Position numbers and translations under genes: made by a program. 9,390 nucleotides of DNA from Lentimicrobiaceae bacterium. Its GTDB lineage: Bacteria > Bacteroidota > Bacteroidia > Bacteroidales > WCHB1-69. Shown piece after piece: positions 1 through 7,096 of this stretch. Positions within the stretch are counted from its first letter, which is position 1. Each line of letters opens with the position of its first letter. Location: positions 1 to 9,390 of the forward strand of contig WQSU01000077.1 in assembly GCA_009787675.1 (NCBI GenBank), read 5' to 3'. The notes under the pieces were generated by a model. The model ran no database searches and was not told the origin of the DNA. It saw nothing but the letters and a program-made list of their open reading frames with translations.

Positions 1-414
1 CGCTTTAAAGGTAGTAGCGTCATATTCTACCGTATCCCCTTTGATAAAGATGGGCGCTTTTGCCTCCCGAATCACAATCTCCATTAAAAAACTGGCGATC
101 TGCTTCATCTCAATCACCCCCATATTGATCTCTTTCTCCTCTGTTGCCGTAATAAAAAACTCTCTTGGCATATAAGAAATATGCGAAATTTTAAGAATAT
201 AATTACTTTTCTTCACGTTCTTAAAAGCAAAATTCCCCTTTGCGTCCGACGAGGTAAAATTTGCCAACGTGGAATCCTTTGGATGTAAAAGCATTACCGT
301 AGCCGAAGAGATGGCTTCGTGGGCAGTATCTTTAAGCATTCCGGTAACCGTTAACTGCGCCTGTGCCGCGCTCAGTAAGAAAAGAAAGGAGAGGGTAAAA
401 ATAATGTTTCTCAT
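1..414 (-). CDS. Outer-membrane beta-barrel / TonB-receptor-like protein, N-terminal part
   Basis: Reading leftward from the ATG whose complement is at 412-414, the frame stays open for 138 codons to the window edge, so only the N-terminus is present. Residues 1-19 look like a Sec signal peptide: MRN, a hydrophobic stretch rich in F and L, then SAAQAQ with likely cleavage after AQA. Residues 21-105 resemble a carboxypeptidase-regulatory-like (CarboxypepD_reg) beta-sandwich, with TVTGMLKD, SSATVMLL, DAKGNFAFKNV and YILKISHISY. This is followed by IKGDTVEYDATTFK near residues 123-137, a phrase I associate with Bacteroidota outer-membrane beta-barrel proteins that carry this plug. The protein would sit in the outer membrane, but the substrate cannot be inferred. 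It is divergent from the R-M genes and is probably the host gene next to the island. The family is fairly certain; the exact member is not. Confidence 0.8.
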   Translation of the reverse strand, partial: MRNIIFTLSFLFLLSAAQAQLTVTGMLKDTAHEAISSATVMLLHPKDSTLANFTSSDAKGNFAFKNVKKSNYILKISHISYMPREFFITATEEKEINMGVIEMKQIASFLMEIVIREAKAPIFIKGDTVEYDATTFKA

Positions 415-770
415 TGGGAGGAAAATAAAGATAGTAAACGGGGGTTTAGCTTTTTTGTTGCTTTTTGAGCGCAGGAATAGATGGAAGACGCTCATTTTGA
501 AAAAAGATGAGACAAATTTAGAGGTTGAAGATGGCTTTAAATACGAAAAAAAGCCCATTTTTGGGTTTTTCAAGCCCACCACCCAAACCAAGAAATCAGT
601 ACAAGAAAATTCCGTGGACAACGTATCATATTGAACAAAAATTTGTTGTAAAATACTTGAAAAATGAAAAGTATCAATTCGGGAAAAAGTTGTATTTTCG
701 CCAAAAACTGTCAGGACTCATAAAAAGAAAAAGGTATTGAATATAGCAAAACAAAAAATTAAAAGTTAAT
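415..770. other. Divergent intergenic region, no gene
   Basis: This 356-base gap separates the leftward outer-membrane gene from rightward hsdR. The two open frames across it (269-634 and 525-740, plus) are rejected: the first runs antisense through the outer-membrane gene, the second runs through a hairpin, and neither encodes anything family-like. What can be seen is a strong hairpin at 549-570 and a weaker one at 491-511. The approach to hsdR (about 640-770) is very A/T-rich and should hold its promoter, but no convincing pair of promoter boxes is visible. The closest -7 match, TATTTTCG at 693-700, has one mismatch to TAnnTTTG and no -33 TTTG at the right distance. Confidence 0.6.
549..570. 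terminator. Orphan hairpin, likely bidirectional intrinsic terminator
   Basis: Arms 549-557 (AAAAGCCCA) and 562-570 (TGGGTTTTT) pair over nine positions around a TTTT loop, with one G-U wobble in the rightward transcript. Read leftward, the arms pair with a single bulged C and end in a run of seven U (552 back to 546), the classic intrinsic-terminator shape. It lies between two divergent gene starts, where neither neighbour needs a terminator. It may belong to a gene that was lost or displaced. Confidence 0.45.
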
Positions 771-3700
771 ATGTCCAACGAATTTTCCGAAAATACCCGC
801 GTAAAGATTCCCGCACTTGTGCATTTGACAAGGTTGGACTACAAGTATTTTTCGCTGAAAGATAAGGCGAATTATGAGTTTGATGATGACACAAACATCA
901 TCAAAAATGTTTTTCGTAAGCAGTTTTTGAAACTCAATATTAACTTTGACGAAAACGATTTTGAGCGAGAATTTCAAAATATTTCGCTCGAACTTGGCTA
1001 TGATGATTTGGGCAGAACTTTTTACAACCGCTTAATTGGCAAAGGCAATTCCATTTACAAACTTATTGATTGGGAGAATTTCAAAAACAATGTTTTTCAT
1101 TGTTGTACCGAACTCGCTTATCGTAGTGGCGAAGACGAATTTCGTCCCGATATTACGGTGTTTATCAATGGTTTGCCGTTGGCATTTATAGAAGTAAAAA
1201 AACCAAACAATCCGAAAGGAATAGAATCCGAAAGAAACAGAATTAACGACCGTTTTCGCAACGACAAATTCCGCAAGTTCATAAATATCACGCAGTTGCT
1301 CGTTTTTTCAAACAATATGGAATACGACGACAACAATGCCGACCAACTGCAAGGCGCTTTTTATGCAACAACGGCAAAAGGCGGAAATACGAAATTCAAT
1401 AATTTTCGCGAGGAATTAAAATCAGAACTTATTGACGGAATAAAAGATATAGACGACAGTACTGAAAATTCTATTCTGAAAGACACGAATTATCAAACGC
1501 TTAAATATTCACAAGAATTTATATCCAACAAAAACGACAATACGCCTACAAACCGCATTCTTACCTCGCTTTTCACAAAAGACCGTTTGAAAATGTTTTT
1601 GCAATACGGAATTGTGTATGTTAATGAAAGCAATGGTTTACAAAAACATATAATGCGTTACCCACAGTTTTTTGCGACAAAGGCAATTCGTAAAACATTG
1701 GAAAACGACGAGAAAAAAGGCGTGATTTGGCATACGCAAGGTAGCGGAAAAACAGCTTTGGCGTATTACTCGGTGCGTTATCTTACCGATTATTTCAGTA
1801 AAAAAAGCATTGTGCCGAAGTTCTATTTTATTGTTGATAGATTGGATTTATTGAAACAGGCAAGCGCCGAATTTAAGAAACGCGGTCTTGATGTTTCCAC
1901 CGTTAATTCCAAAGAGGAATTACAGCGAGATTTTAAGAAAAATACTACAAACAAGGGAATTACAGTTATCAATATTCAAAAGTTTAATGAAGACACAATC
2001 GTATTGAATAACAGCGGCTACGGCATTGACGTTCAGCGTATTTTCTTTATTGATGAGGCGCATAGAAGTTATAATCTTTCGGGTTCGTTTTTGCCAAATC
2101 TCTATAACTCTGATAAAAAATCCATTAAAATAGCATTGACCGGAACACCCTTAATTTCCTATAAAAACGCAGCGAAAGGCGATGAAGAAGAGATTGATTT
2201 GACAGAAAAAAACGACTTGAATACCACCCGCAATATTTTTGGAAACTACATTCATAAATATTATTATAACAATTCCATTCGCGATGGCTACACGCTGAAA
2301 CTTTTGCGTGAGGAGATTGAAACTTCCTACAAAAATAAAATCAAAAAAGTGATTAAAGATGTGGAAGTAGAAATTGGAACACTCAACAAACGAGAACTCT
2401 ATGCACACGAGCGTTTTTGCGAGCCAATGCTGGATTATATTTTGGAAGATTTTAAAGATTCGCGCGTCCGTTTCGGCGACAAATCAATCGGAGCAATGGT
2501 GGTTTGCGATAGTAGCGAACAGGCACGAATGTTTTTTGATTTATTTCAACTCCGTTTCAATGTAGAGAAGAGGAACGCGCCTTCTCAATTACACGAAATA
2601 GAACACGATTATTTAATAGCAGCAGAGCCGCCCGTACCCTATTACTCAAAAAATCGCTTATCGGCTACCTTGATTCTTCATAACGAAGGCGACAAAGAGA
2701 GCCGTGCCGCTCAAATTAAAGATTTCAAAGACGGAAAAATTGACTTTTTGTTCGTCTATTCGATGTTGCTCACTGGCTTTGATGCTCCGCGACTGAAAAA
2801 AATGTATCTCGGCAGAAAAATTAAAGCGCACAATCTTTTACAAACACTTACTCGCGTAAATCGCCCGTATAAAGATTTTCGTATGGGATATGTAGTTGAT
2901 TTTGCCGACATTAGCAAAGAATTTGATATTACAAATCGTGCTTATTTTGAAGAACTTAACCGCGAATACGACACCGATACTACCGGAATAGACCAAAACG
3001 ATGTTTTCGGTTCGCTGTTTATGAGCAAGGAAGAAATTGATGAAAAAATTGACCGGATAAAAATCGTTTTAAGTGATTATTCCGCAGAAAAAGGCGACAA
3101 TAAAGAACTTTTTTCGCAACAAATTCAAGAAATTAACGACCGTCAAAAACTTCTCGAACTCAAAAACGCCTTGCAAGATGCACGCGATATTTACAATATA
3201 GCCCGACTGATTGGTTATTCAGAATTAACAGAACAACTTGATATAAAACAACTTTCGCAACTCATTTCGGAAGTCTCAAACCGTTTGCAACTGCTGAATT
3301 TGGCAAATGCAGTGAATGATGTAAATTCTCGCGAACTGCTCAACGAGGCAATAGAAAATGTGGTTTTCCAATTTACAAAAATCGGCGAAGAACAACTCAA
3401 TATGTTTGCCGAACAACTTATTTCTACCGCTTGCCACACGCGCCAAGAACTGCAAAACAACTTCCACCAAAAAGACCCCGAATGGATTTTGCTCTTTGAT
3501 GATTTTCGCCGCCTTTTACAAAAGCACAGAATTGACGAAACAAATCTTGATAACATAAAATTTGAAAGTCAGGAACTGTCGGTAATATACGATAAAATCA
3601 AAGAATTAAACCGTAAGAACAATGTGTTGAAAGCAAAATTTGGCGGCGACAAAAAGTTTGCTCGAATTTACAAAACACTTGTACCGAGTGGTTTGCCAAG

Positions 3701-3938
3701 TGCTAACAATCCCTTGCTTACACTTTTGGAGCGTATAAAAGAAAGTATTGACGAGGTAGTTATGCAAAACGAAAATATGCTATCGAAAAAGCCGTTTTTT
3801 GAACGCTTGGTGGGGCAAAAAATTACAGAAATTTGGCGGAAACCCGAATTTGAACAAAAACTTAATGCCGATATTATTGAGCGACTAATTAAATATGTCA
3901 GCGATGAATATTTTGAAGAATATCGGGCGGCAGCATAA
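771..3938 (+). CDS. hsdR: Type I restriction enzyme, R (motor/nuclease) subunit HsdR
   Basis: The 1055-residue product has the order and length expected for HsdR, the subunit that translocates DNA with ATP and cleaves far from the recognition site. The N-terminal nuclease domain carries a PD-(D/E)xK site: D127 in RPDITVF, then E141 and K143 in FIEVKKP. The helicase motor follows: Walker A TQGSGKT at 322-328, IVDRLD near 354-359, DEAH at 428-431, ALTGTP at 455-460, then a second RecA-like lobe with VVCDSSEQA near 577-585, MLLTGFDAP at 665-672 and QTLTRVNRP at 691-699. The remaining 350 residues form a helical C-terminal region that would dock on HsdM/HsdS. All key residues are present, so it should be active. 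The ATG sits in an A/T-rich leader without a Shine-Dalgarno site, and homology begins within the first residues (ENTRVKIPALVHLTRL), which supports this start. Confidence 0.96.
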   Translation: MSNEFSENTRVKIPALVHLTRLDYKYFSLKDKANYEFDDDTNIIKNVFRKQFLKLNINFDENDFEREFQNISLELGYDDLGRTFYNRLIGKGNSIYKLIDWENFKNNVFHCCTELAYRSGEDEFRPDITVFINGLPLAFIEVKKPNNPKGIESERNRINDRFRNDKFRKFINITQLLVFSNNMEYDDNNADQLQGAFYATTAKGGNTKFNNFREELKSELIDGIKDIDDSTENSILKDTNYQTLKYSQEFISNKNDNTPTNRILTSLFTKDRLKMFLQYGIVYVNESNGLQKHIMRYPQFFATKAIRKTLENDEKKGVIWHTQGSGKTALAYYSVRYLTDYFSKKSIVPKFYFIVDRLDLLKQASAEFKKRGLDVSTVNSKEELQRDFKKNTTNKGITVINIQKFNEDTIVLNNSGYGIDVQRIFFIDEAHRSYNLSGSFLPNLYNSDKKSIKIALTGTPLISYKNAAKGDEEEIDLTEKNDLNTTRNIFGNYIHKYYYNNSIRDGYTLKLLREEIETSYKNKIKKVIKDVEVEIGTLNKRELYAHERFCEPMLDYILEDFKDSRVRFGDKSIGAMVVCDSSEQARMFFDLFQLRFNVEKRNAPSQLHEIEHDYLIAAEPPVPYYSKNRLSATLILHNEGDKESRAAQIKDFKDGKIDFLFVYSMLLTGFDAPRLKKMYLGRKIKAHNLLQTLTRVNRPYKDFRMGYVVDFADISKEFDITNRAYFEELNREYDTDTTGIDQNDVFGSLFMSKEEIDEKIDRIKIVLSDYSAEKGDNKELFSQQIQEINDRQKLLELKNALQDARDIYNIARLIGYSELTEQLDIKQLSQLISEVSNRLQLLNLANAVNDVNSRELLNEAIENVVFQFTKIGEEQLNMFAEQLISTACHTRQELQNNFHQKDPEWILLFDDFRRLLQKHRIDETNLDNIKFESQELSVIYDKIKELNRKNNVLKAKFGGDKKFARIYKTLVPSGLPSANNPLLTLLERIKESIDEVVMQNENMLSKKPFFERLVGQKITEIWRKPEFEQKLNADIIERLIKYVSDEYFEEYRAAA

Positions 3939-3939
3939 A

Positions 3940-3983
3940 TGTCTGAATCAAGATTTGCATGATTGAAAGATTAATAGAATAAA
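3940..3983 (+). repeat. Degenerate GATT-rich interspersed repeat between hsdR and hsdM
   Basis: The 55-base gap contains GAATCAAGATTTGC, ATGATTGAAAGATTAAT and AGAATAAAT, built from roughly nine-base units around (A/T)GATT. It resembles, from memory, a widespread intergenic element in Bacteroidota and other bacteria of the form TCTGAATCAGGATTTGCAGG followed by ATTGAAAGATTAACAG, which often lies beside R-M genes. This copy is decayed. The match is by recollection only. Confidence 0.35.
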
Positions 3984-3993
3984 TAAAAATAAT

Positions 3994-5643
3994 ATGACAA
4001 TAGATTACAATCAGACAGTACGTCAATTAGTTGATGACCTCAAAGCAAACTGTTATTCTTACGGTTTGGGAGGCAATGCCAACGAATACAAAATCGTTAC
4101 GCAAATGTTTTTGTATAAGTTTTTGAACGACAAATTTCTATATGCTGTTAAGCAAAAACGTCCTGACCTGAAAAGTTACACCGAACTTGCCGCACTTTCG
4201 GAACCGGAGTACAAAATGCTTTTGCTCGAAATTGACTATAACGCCGCGCAAATGCGTCCGCAGCACCTGCTCGAATACCTTTTTACTCAACAAGATACCG
4301 CCGAATTTGCACAAACATTCGACGACACGCTCAACGATATTGCCATACTGAACACCGGTATTTTCTCTGTGCATACAGCGGGTGGTACGGACATTCGCCT
4401 TTTTGAAGAAAAACTCATTCAAAATAGCATTAACGACAAATCGCAGTGGAACGCCTTCGCAAAAGGAATTATCAACAAATTGGCAAATTCAAAATTTGAT
4501 ATTGAAGAAATTTTTTCGGCAGGTTTTGACTTTTTCTCTACTTTGTTTGAGTATATGATTAAGGACTACAACAAAGACGGCGGCGGAAAATATGCCGAAT
4601 ACTACACGCCGCACTCGGTGGCAAAAATTATGGCTGAAATTCTTGTGGGAAATAACGCCGATTTGAAATCGCAAACCGTTTACGACCCTTCGGCGGGTTC
4701 TGGTACGCTGTTGATGAATATTGCCTCTAAAATCGGCACCGACCGTTGCTCTATCTATTCGCAGGACATTACACAGAAATCGGTAGAACTTTTGCGTTTA
4801 AACTTGATTCTAAATAATTTATCACATTCTATTGATAATATCGTTCAAGGAAATACGATTCTTAACAGTCGGCATACGTTGAAAATGGATTTCATTGTTT
4901 CAAATCCACCGTTTAAATTAGATTTTTCCGAATGGCAAAATTCTGTTTCTCTTCTGCCTGACAGCACCGACCGCTTCTTTGCCGGAGTGCCGAATATTCC
5001 CAATAAAGATAAAGATGGAATGGAAATTTATTTGCTCTTTTTGCAACATATTATGTTTTCTTTAAATGAAACCGGAAAAGCCGCAGTAGTTGTGCCTACA
5101 GGTTTTGTAACAGGTGGTGTTCCAAAAGTAAACAAAAGCGGAAAAATAGGGAAAGGTGGTATTGACTTTAATATTAGAAAATGTTTGATTGATAATAAAT
5201 GGCTCAAAGGCGTAGTGTCAATGCCTTCAAATATCTTTGCCACAACACCAACCAGTGTAAGTGTGATTTTTATTGATAAACAAAATAAAAACAATGTTGT
5301 TCTCGTTGATGCCTCGAAACTTGGAGATAAAGTAAAAGAAGGCAAAAATCAAAAAACCTTGCTTTCTGTCGAAGATGAACAGAAAATTATTTCTGTTTTT
5401 GTAGAGAAAGAGCCAATAGATGATTTTGCGGTTGTTCTCTCTTACGATGAAATAAAAGCCAAAAATTATTCGTTTGCTGCAGGACAATATTTTGACATTA
5501 AGATTGAATATTCTGAAATTTCACCCGAAGAATTTCAACAGAAAATAACCGATTACAGTAGCAAGTTGAACGAATATTTTGAACAAGGGAAAAAATTGGA
5601 AGCCGAAATTTTGAAAAATTTAGCAACATTGGAAATGGAGTAG
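3994..5643 (+). CDS. hsdM: Type I DNA methyltransferase, M subunit HsdM (N6-adenine)
   Basis: HsdM transfers a methyl group from S-adenosylmethionine to adenine N6, both to protect host sites and as part of the restriction complex. Residues 1 to about 150 are the helical HsdM_N domain (DYNQTVRQLVDDLKANCYSY onward). The N6_Mtase domain follows: KYAEYYTPHSVAKIM near 199-213, SAM-binding motif I DPSAGSGTLL at 231-240, SQDIT at 256-260 as the acidic-loop region, and catalytic motif IV NPPF at 304-307. VVVPTGFV at 366-373 and LKGVVSMPSNIF at 404-415 are typical downstream family segments. Length (549 residues) and motifs are complete. It starts 55 bases after hsdR and ends four bases before the DUF1016 gene, so it is probably co-transcribed with what follows. 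The ATG lacks a Shine-Dalgarno site but lies at the expected family N-terminus. Confidence 0.96.
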   Translation: MTIDYNQTVRQLVDDLKANCYSYGLGGNANEYKIVTQMFLYKFLNDKFLYAVKQKRPDLKSYTELAALSEPEYKMLLLEIDYNAAQMRPQHLLEYLFTQQDTAEFAQTFDDTLNDIAILNTGIFSVHTAGGTDIRLFEEKLIQNSINDKSQWNAFAKGIINKLANSKFDIEEIFSAGFDFFSTLFEYMIKDYNKDGGGKYAEYYTPHSVAKIMAEILVGNNADLKSQTVYDPSAGSGTLLMNIASKIGTDRCSIYSQDITQKSVELLRLNLILNNLSHSIDNIVQGNTILNSRHTLKMDFIVSNPPFKLDFSEWQNSVSLLPDSTDRFFAGVPNIPNKDKDGMEIYLLFLQHIMFSLNETGKAAVVVPTGFVTGGVPKVNKSGKIGKGGIDFNIRKCLIDNKWLKGVVSMPSNIFATTPTSVSVIFIDKQNKNNVVLVDASKLGDKVKEGKNQKTLLSVEDEQKIISVFVEKEPIDDFAVVLSYDEIKAKNYSFAAGQYFDIKIEYSEISPEEFQQKITDYSSKLNEYFEQGKKLEAEILKNLATLEME

Positions 5644-5647
5644 TAAT

Positions 5648-6157
5648 ATGAAAAAAACAGAAAACATAGTAATTCCTGAAAAACTCTCAATACCGTTGAG
5701 AGAAACCGATAATAACCTTTATTTACAAATAAAAGAGATACTGAATACTGCTCGTAAAAAAGCGTATTCGGCAGTAAATTTTGCTATGGTTGAGGCTTAT
5801 TGGCTTGTAGGAAAACAAATAGTGGAAACACAAGCCGGAAACGAGCGAGCAGAGTATGGGGCTTCATTGCTGAAGTTTTTATCAAATGAATTAACTCGTG
5901 ATTTCGGAAAAGGATTTGACGAGAGTAACTTGCGATTGATCAGACAGTTTTATTTAGCTTTTCCAATTTGTGACGCACAGCGTCACGAATTGAGTTGGAC
6001 ACATTATCGGAAAATAACAAGCAGATTTTCACTTCAAAATATAAATAAATTGTATTTGCCAACCGAAGAAGAACTTTGTAAAGAACTCGAAAACGAGAAA
6101 AATTTACTAATGCAGGAAAGCAGGCATAAAGAATTGGAGGACGGGGGAAATGAATAA
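5648..6157 (+). CDS. DUF1016/YhcG-family protein with the nuclease core deleted
   Basis: Residues 25-121 match the DUF1016 N-terminal domain: ARKKAYSAVNFAMVEAYW, LVGKQIVE, AEYGASLLKFLSNELTRDFG, then FDESNLRLIRQFYLAFP and LSWTHYR. In full-length relatives, usually well over 300 residues, SWTHYR leads into a linker and a C-terminal PD-(D/E)xK-like nuclease domain. Here the protein is only 169 residues and jumps at about residue 121-124 to SRFSLQNINKLYLPTEEEL, which resembles the extreme C-terminal tail of the family. The gene therefore looks like a head-to-tail in-frame fusion with the catalytic middle missing. It starts four bases after hsdM with GGAG seven bases upstream, and its stop lies inside the 30-bp repeat that carries an old hsdS start. 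It may be a dead remnant, or a retained DNA- or partner-binding module. Nuclease activity is not expected. Confidence 0.82.
   Translation: MKKTENIVIPEKLSIPLRETDNNLYLQIKEILNTARKKAYSAVNFAMVEAYWLVGKQIVETQAGNERAEYGASLLKFLSNELTRDFGKGFDESNLRLIRQFYLAFPICDAQRHELSWTHYRKITSRFSLQNINKLYLPTEEELCKELENEKNLLMQESRHKELEDGGNE
5964..5992 (+). repeat. Near-perfect 13-bp inverted repeat inside the DUF1016 coding region
   Basis: The arms CAATTTGTGACGC and GCGTCACGAATTG pair over 13 positions around the loop ACA, with a single T-G wobble (5969 with 5987). The element encodes about residues 106-115 (PICDAQRHEL) just before the conserved SWTHYR. A stem this long and symmetrical is unusual inside a coding sequence and lies only about 15 bases before the apparent deletion junction. 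Confidence 0.75.
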
Positions 6158-6175
6158 AGTGAAATTGGGAGAGAT
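6146..6175 (+). repeat. 30-bp direct repeat, left copy (relict hsdS start)
   Basis: The 30 bases are identical to 7067-7096. The repeat begins GGAAATGAATAAAGTG and ends GGGAGAGAT, covering the hsdS start codon and the codons for MNKVKLGE plus two bases. Flanking bases differ on both sides. This copy overlaps the DUF1016 stop codon and has GGAGG nine bases before the ATG, unlike the right copy. Confidence 0.95.
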
Positions 6176-6209
6176 AATGAAAATTTACTTAAAAAATGAG
6201 CACAAATGA
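6150..6209 (+). pseudogene. Relict 5' end of hsdS (19-codon fragment)
   Basis: An ATG overlapping the DUF1016 stop opens a 19-codon frame beginning MNKVKLGEI, identical in its first nine residues to the start of the intact hsdS downstream. It then diverges to MKIYLKNEHK and stops. Its TGA overlaps the ATG of the BRO-N gene as ATGA, so the fragment could now act as a leader coupling translation into that gene. GGAGG lies nine bases upstream of its ATG. I read it as the former hsdS start site, separated from its gene by insertion of the BRO-N module. Confidence 0.7.
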
Positions 6210-7048
6210 ATAAAATACAATTATTTGAAAACCAAAAAATCCGCTCTGCTTGGGATGCAGAAACTGAAGAATGGTATTTTTCGGTGCAGGATATTGTTGC
6301 TGTATTAACTGAAAGTATTGATATTAAACAATATGTAAAACGAATGTTGAGCCGTGATACAGAACTGAAATCCAACTGGGGTACAATTTGTACCCTGGTA
6401 GAAATGCAGGCAGCAGACGGTAAAAAGCGAAAAATACAGGCAGCCACGATGCAAGGAATGTTTCGTATTATTCAGTCTATTCCTTCGCCAAAAGCAGAGC
6501 CATTTAAAATATGGATGGCGGAAGTAGCCAAAGAACGGATAGACCAAGTGCAAAATCCGGAACTTTCTATTGAGCAAGCAATGAGAGATTATCGCCGTTT
6601 GGGTTATTCCGAAGAATGGATAAATACACGCCTACAATCCATACAATTTCGCAAAGAACTGACCGACCAGTGGAAAAAAGCAGGAGTAAAAGAGGGATTG
6701 GAATATGCCATTCTTACCAACTTGATGACCAAAGAATGGAGCGGAAAAACCGTTGCACAATACAAAAATTTCAAAGGATTGAAAAAGGAAAATCTTCGCG
6801 ATAATATGACCAATATTGAACTTGCTCTCAATATTCTGGCAGAAGCCTCTGCGTCTGAAATCAGCAAAGCAAAAGAACCGGACGGATTTGTACAAAGTCA
6901 AGACGTTGCCTTGGAAGGCGCAAAAGTGGCAAAAGAAGCACGTAAAAACATTGAACGCAGAACCGGAAAACCTGCTATCAGTCCGCTCAATGCAAAAGCA
7001 TTACCAAACAGAATGGATAACGATATGCTCCTCGAAAATAATGATTAA
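6206..7048 (+). CDS. BRO-N domain protein (DinD / phage-antirepressor-like)
   Basis: Residues 1 to about 110 fit a BRO-N domain: LFENQKIRSAWDAETEEWYFSV as two beta-strands, then VQDIVAVLTES, a variable segment, and the closing MQGMFRIIQSIPSPKAEPFKIWMAEVAKERI. The later part (residues 120-265: YRRLGYSEEWINTRLQSI, then NFKGLKKENLRDNMTNIEL and KEARKNIERRTGKPAISPLN) has the KGL...LRD...MT..EL and late K..R..IE..G layout of DinD-like proteins. BRO-N proteins bind DNA and occur in phages and mobile islands; E. coli DinD is SOS-induced and modulates RecA filaments. Which role applies here is unknown. The gene sits between two copies of the hsdS 5' end and so looks like an inserted cassette. Its ATG overlaps the stop of the relict hsdS fragment. 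No catalytic motif is visible. Confidence 0.85.
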   Translation: MNKIQLFENQKIRSAWDAETEEWYFSVQDIVAVLTESIDIKQYVKRMLSRDTELKSNWGTICTLVEMQAADGKKRKIQAATMQGMFRIIQSIPSPKAEPFKIWMAEVAKERIDQVQNPELSIEQAMRDYRRLGYSEEWINTRLQSIQFRKELTDQWKKAGVKEGLEYAILTNLMTKEWSGKTVAQYKNFKGLKKENLRDNMTNIELALNILAEASASEISKAKEPDGFVQSQDVALEGAKVAKEARKNIERRTGKPAISPLNAKALPNRMDNDMLLENND

Positions 7049-7066
7049 GCGCTAATGAAAAATTAT

Positions 7067-7096
7067 GGAAATGAATAAAGTGAAATTGGGAGAGAT
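7067..7096 (+). repeat. 30-bp direct repeat, right copy (start of intact hsdS)
   Basis: This copy is identical over 30 bases to 6146-6175; the offset is 921 bases. Here the sequence continues into the full hsdS frame. In both copies the bases just upstream also read in another frame as GGA AAT GAA TAA, the last codons and stop of the preceding frame (DUF1016 in the left copy, a seven-codon MKNYGNE frame in the right copy). Confidence 0.95.

Noticed and set aside
426..433. TATCTTTA on the minus strand as a -7 box for the outer-membrane gene
   Set aside because: One mismatch, no -33 box, and it would place the transcript start only a few bases before the ATG.
491..511. Eight-pair hairpin CTCATTTT / AAGATGAG
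   Set aside because: Mostly A-T pairs with a wobble and no U-run; likely chance in A/T-rich sequence.
631..659. TTGAAC / TACTTG with 17-base spacing as a sigma70-like promoter
   Set aside because: The -10 half is a poor match and this promoter type is not the norm in Bacteroidota.
693..700. TATTTTCG as a -7 box for hsdR
   Set aside because: One mismatch to TAnnTTTG in very A/T-rich sequence, and no TTTG about 19-21 bases upstream; too weak to annotate.
269..740. Two plus-strand open frames (269-634 and 525-740) before hsdR
   Set aside because: The first is antisense to the signal peptide and plug domain of the outer-membrane gene, the second runs through the hairpin at 549-570, and neither product has family-like features.
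7065..7070. Upstream ATG as the hsdS start
   Set aside because: It is possible and adds only two residues (ME), but the shared repeat copy at 6150 supports the second ATG at 7071.
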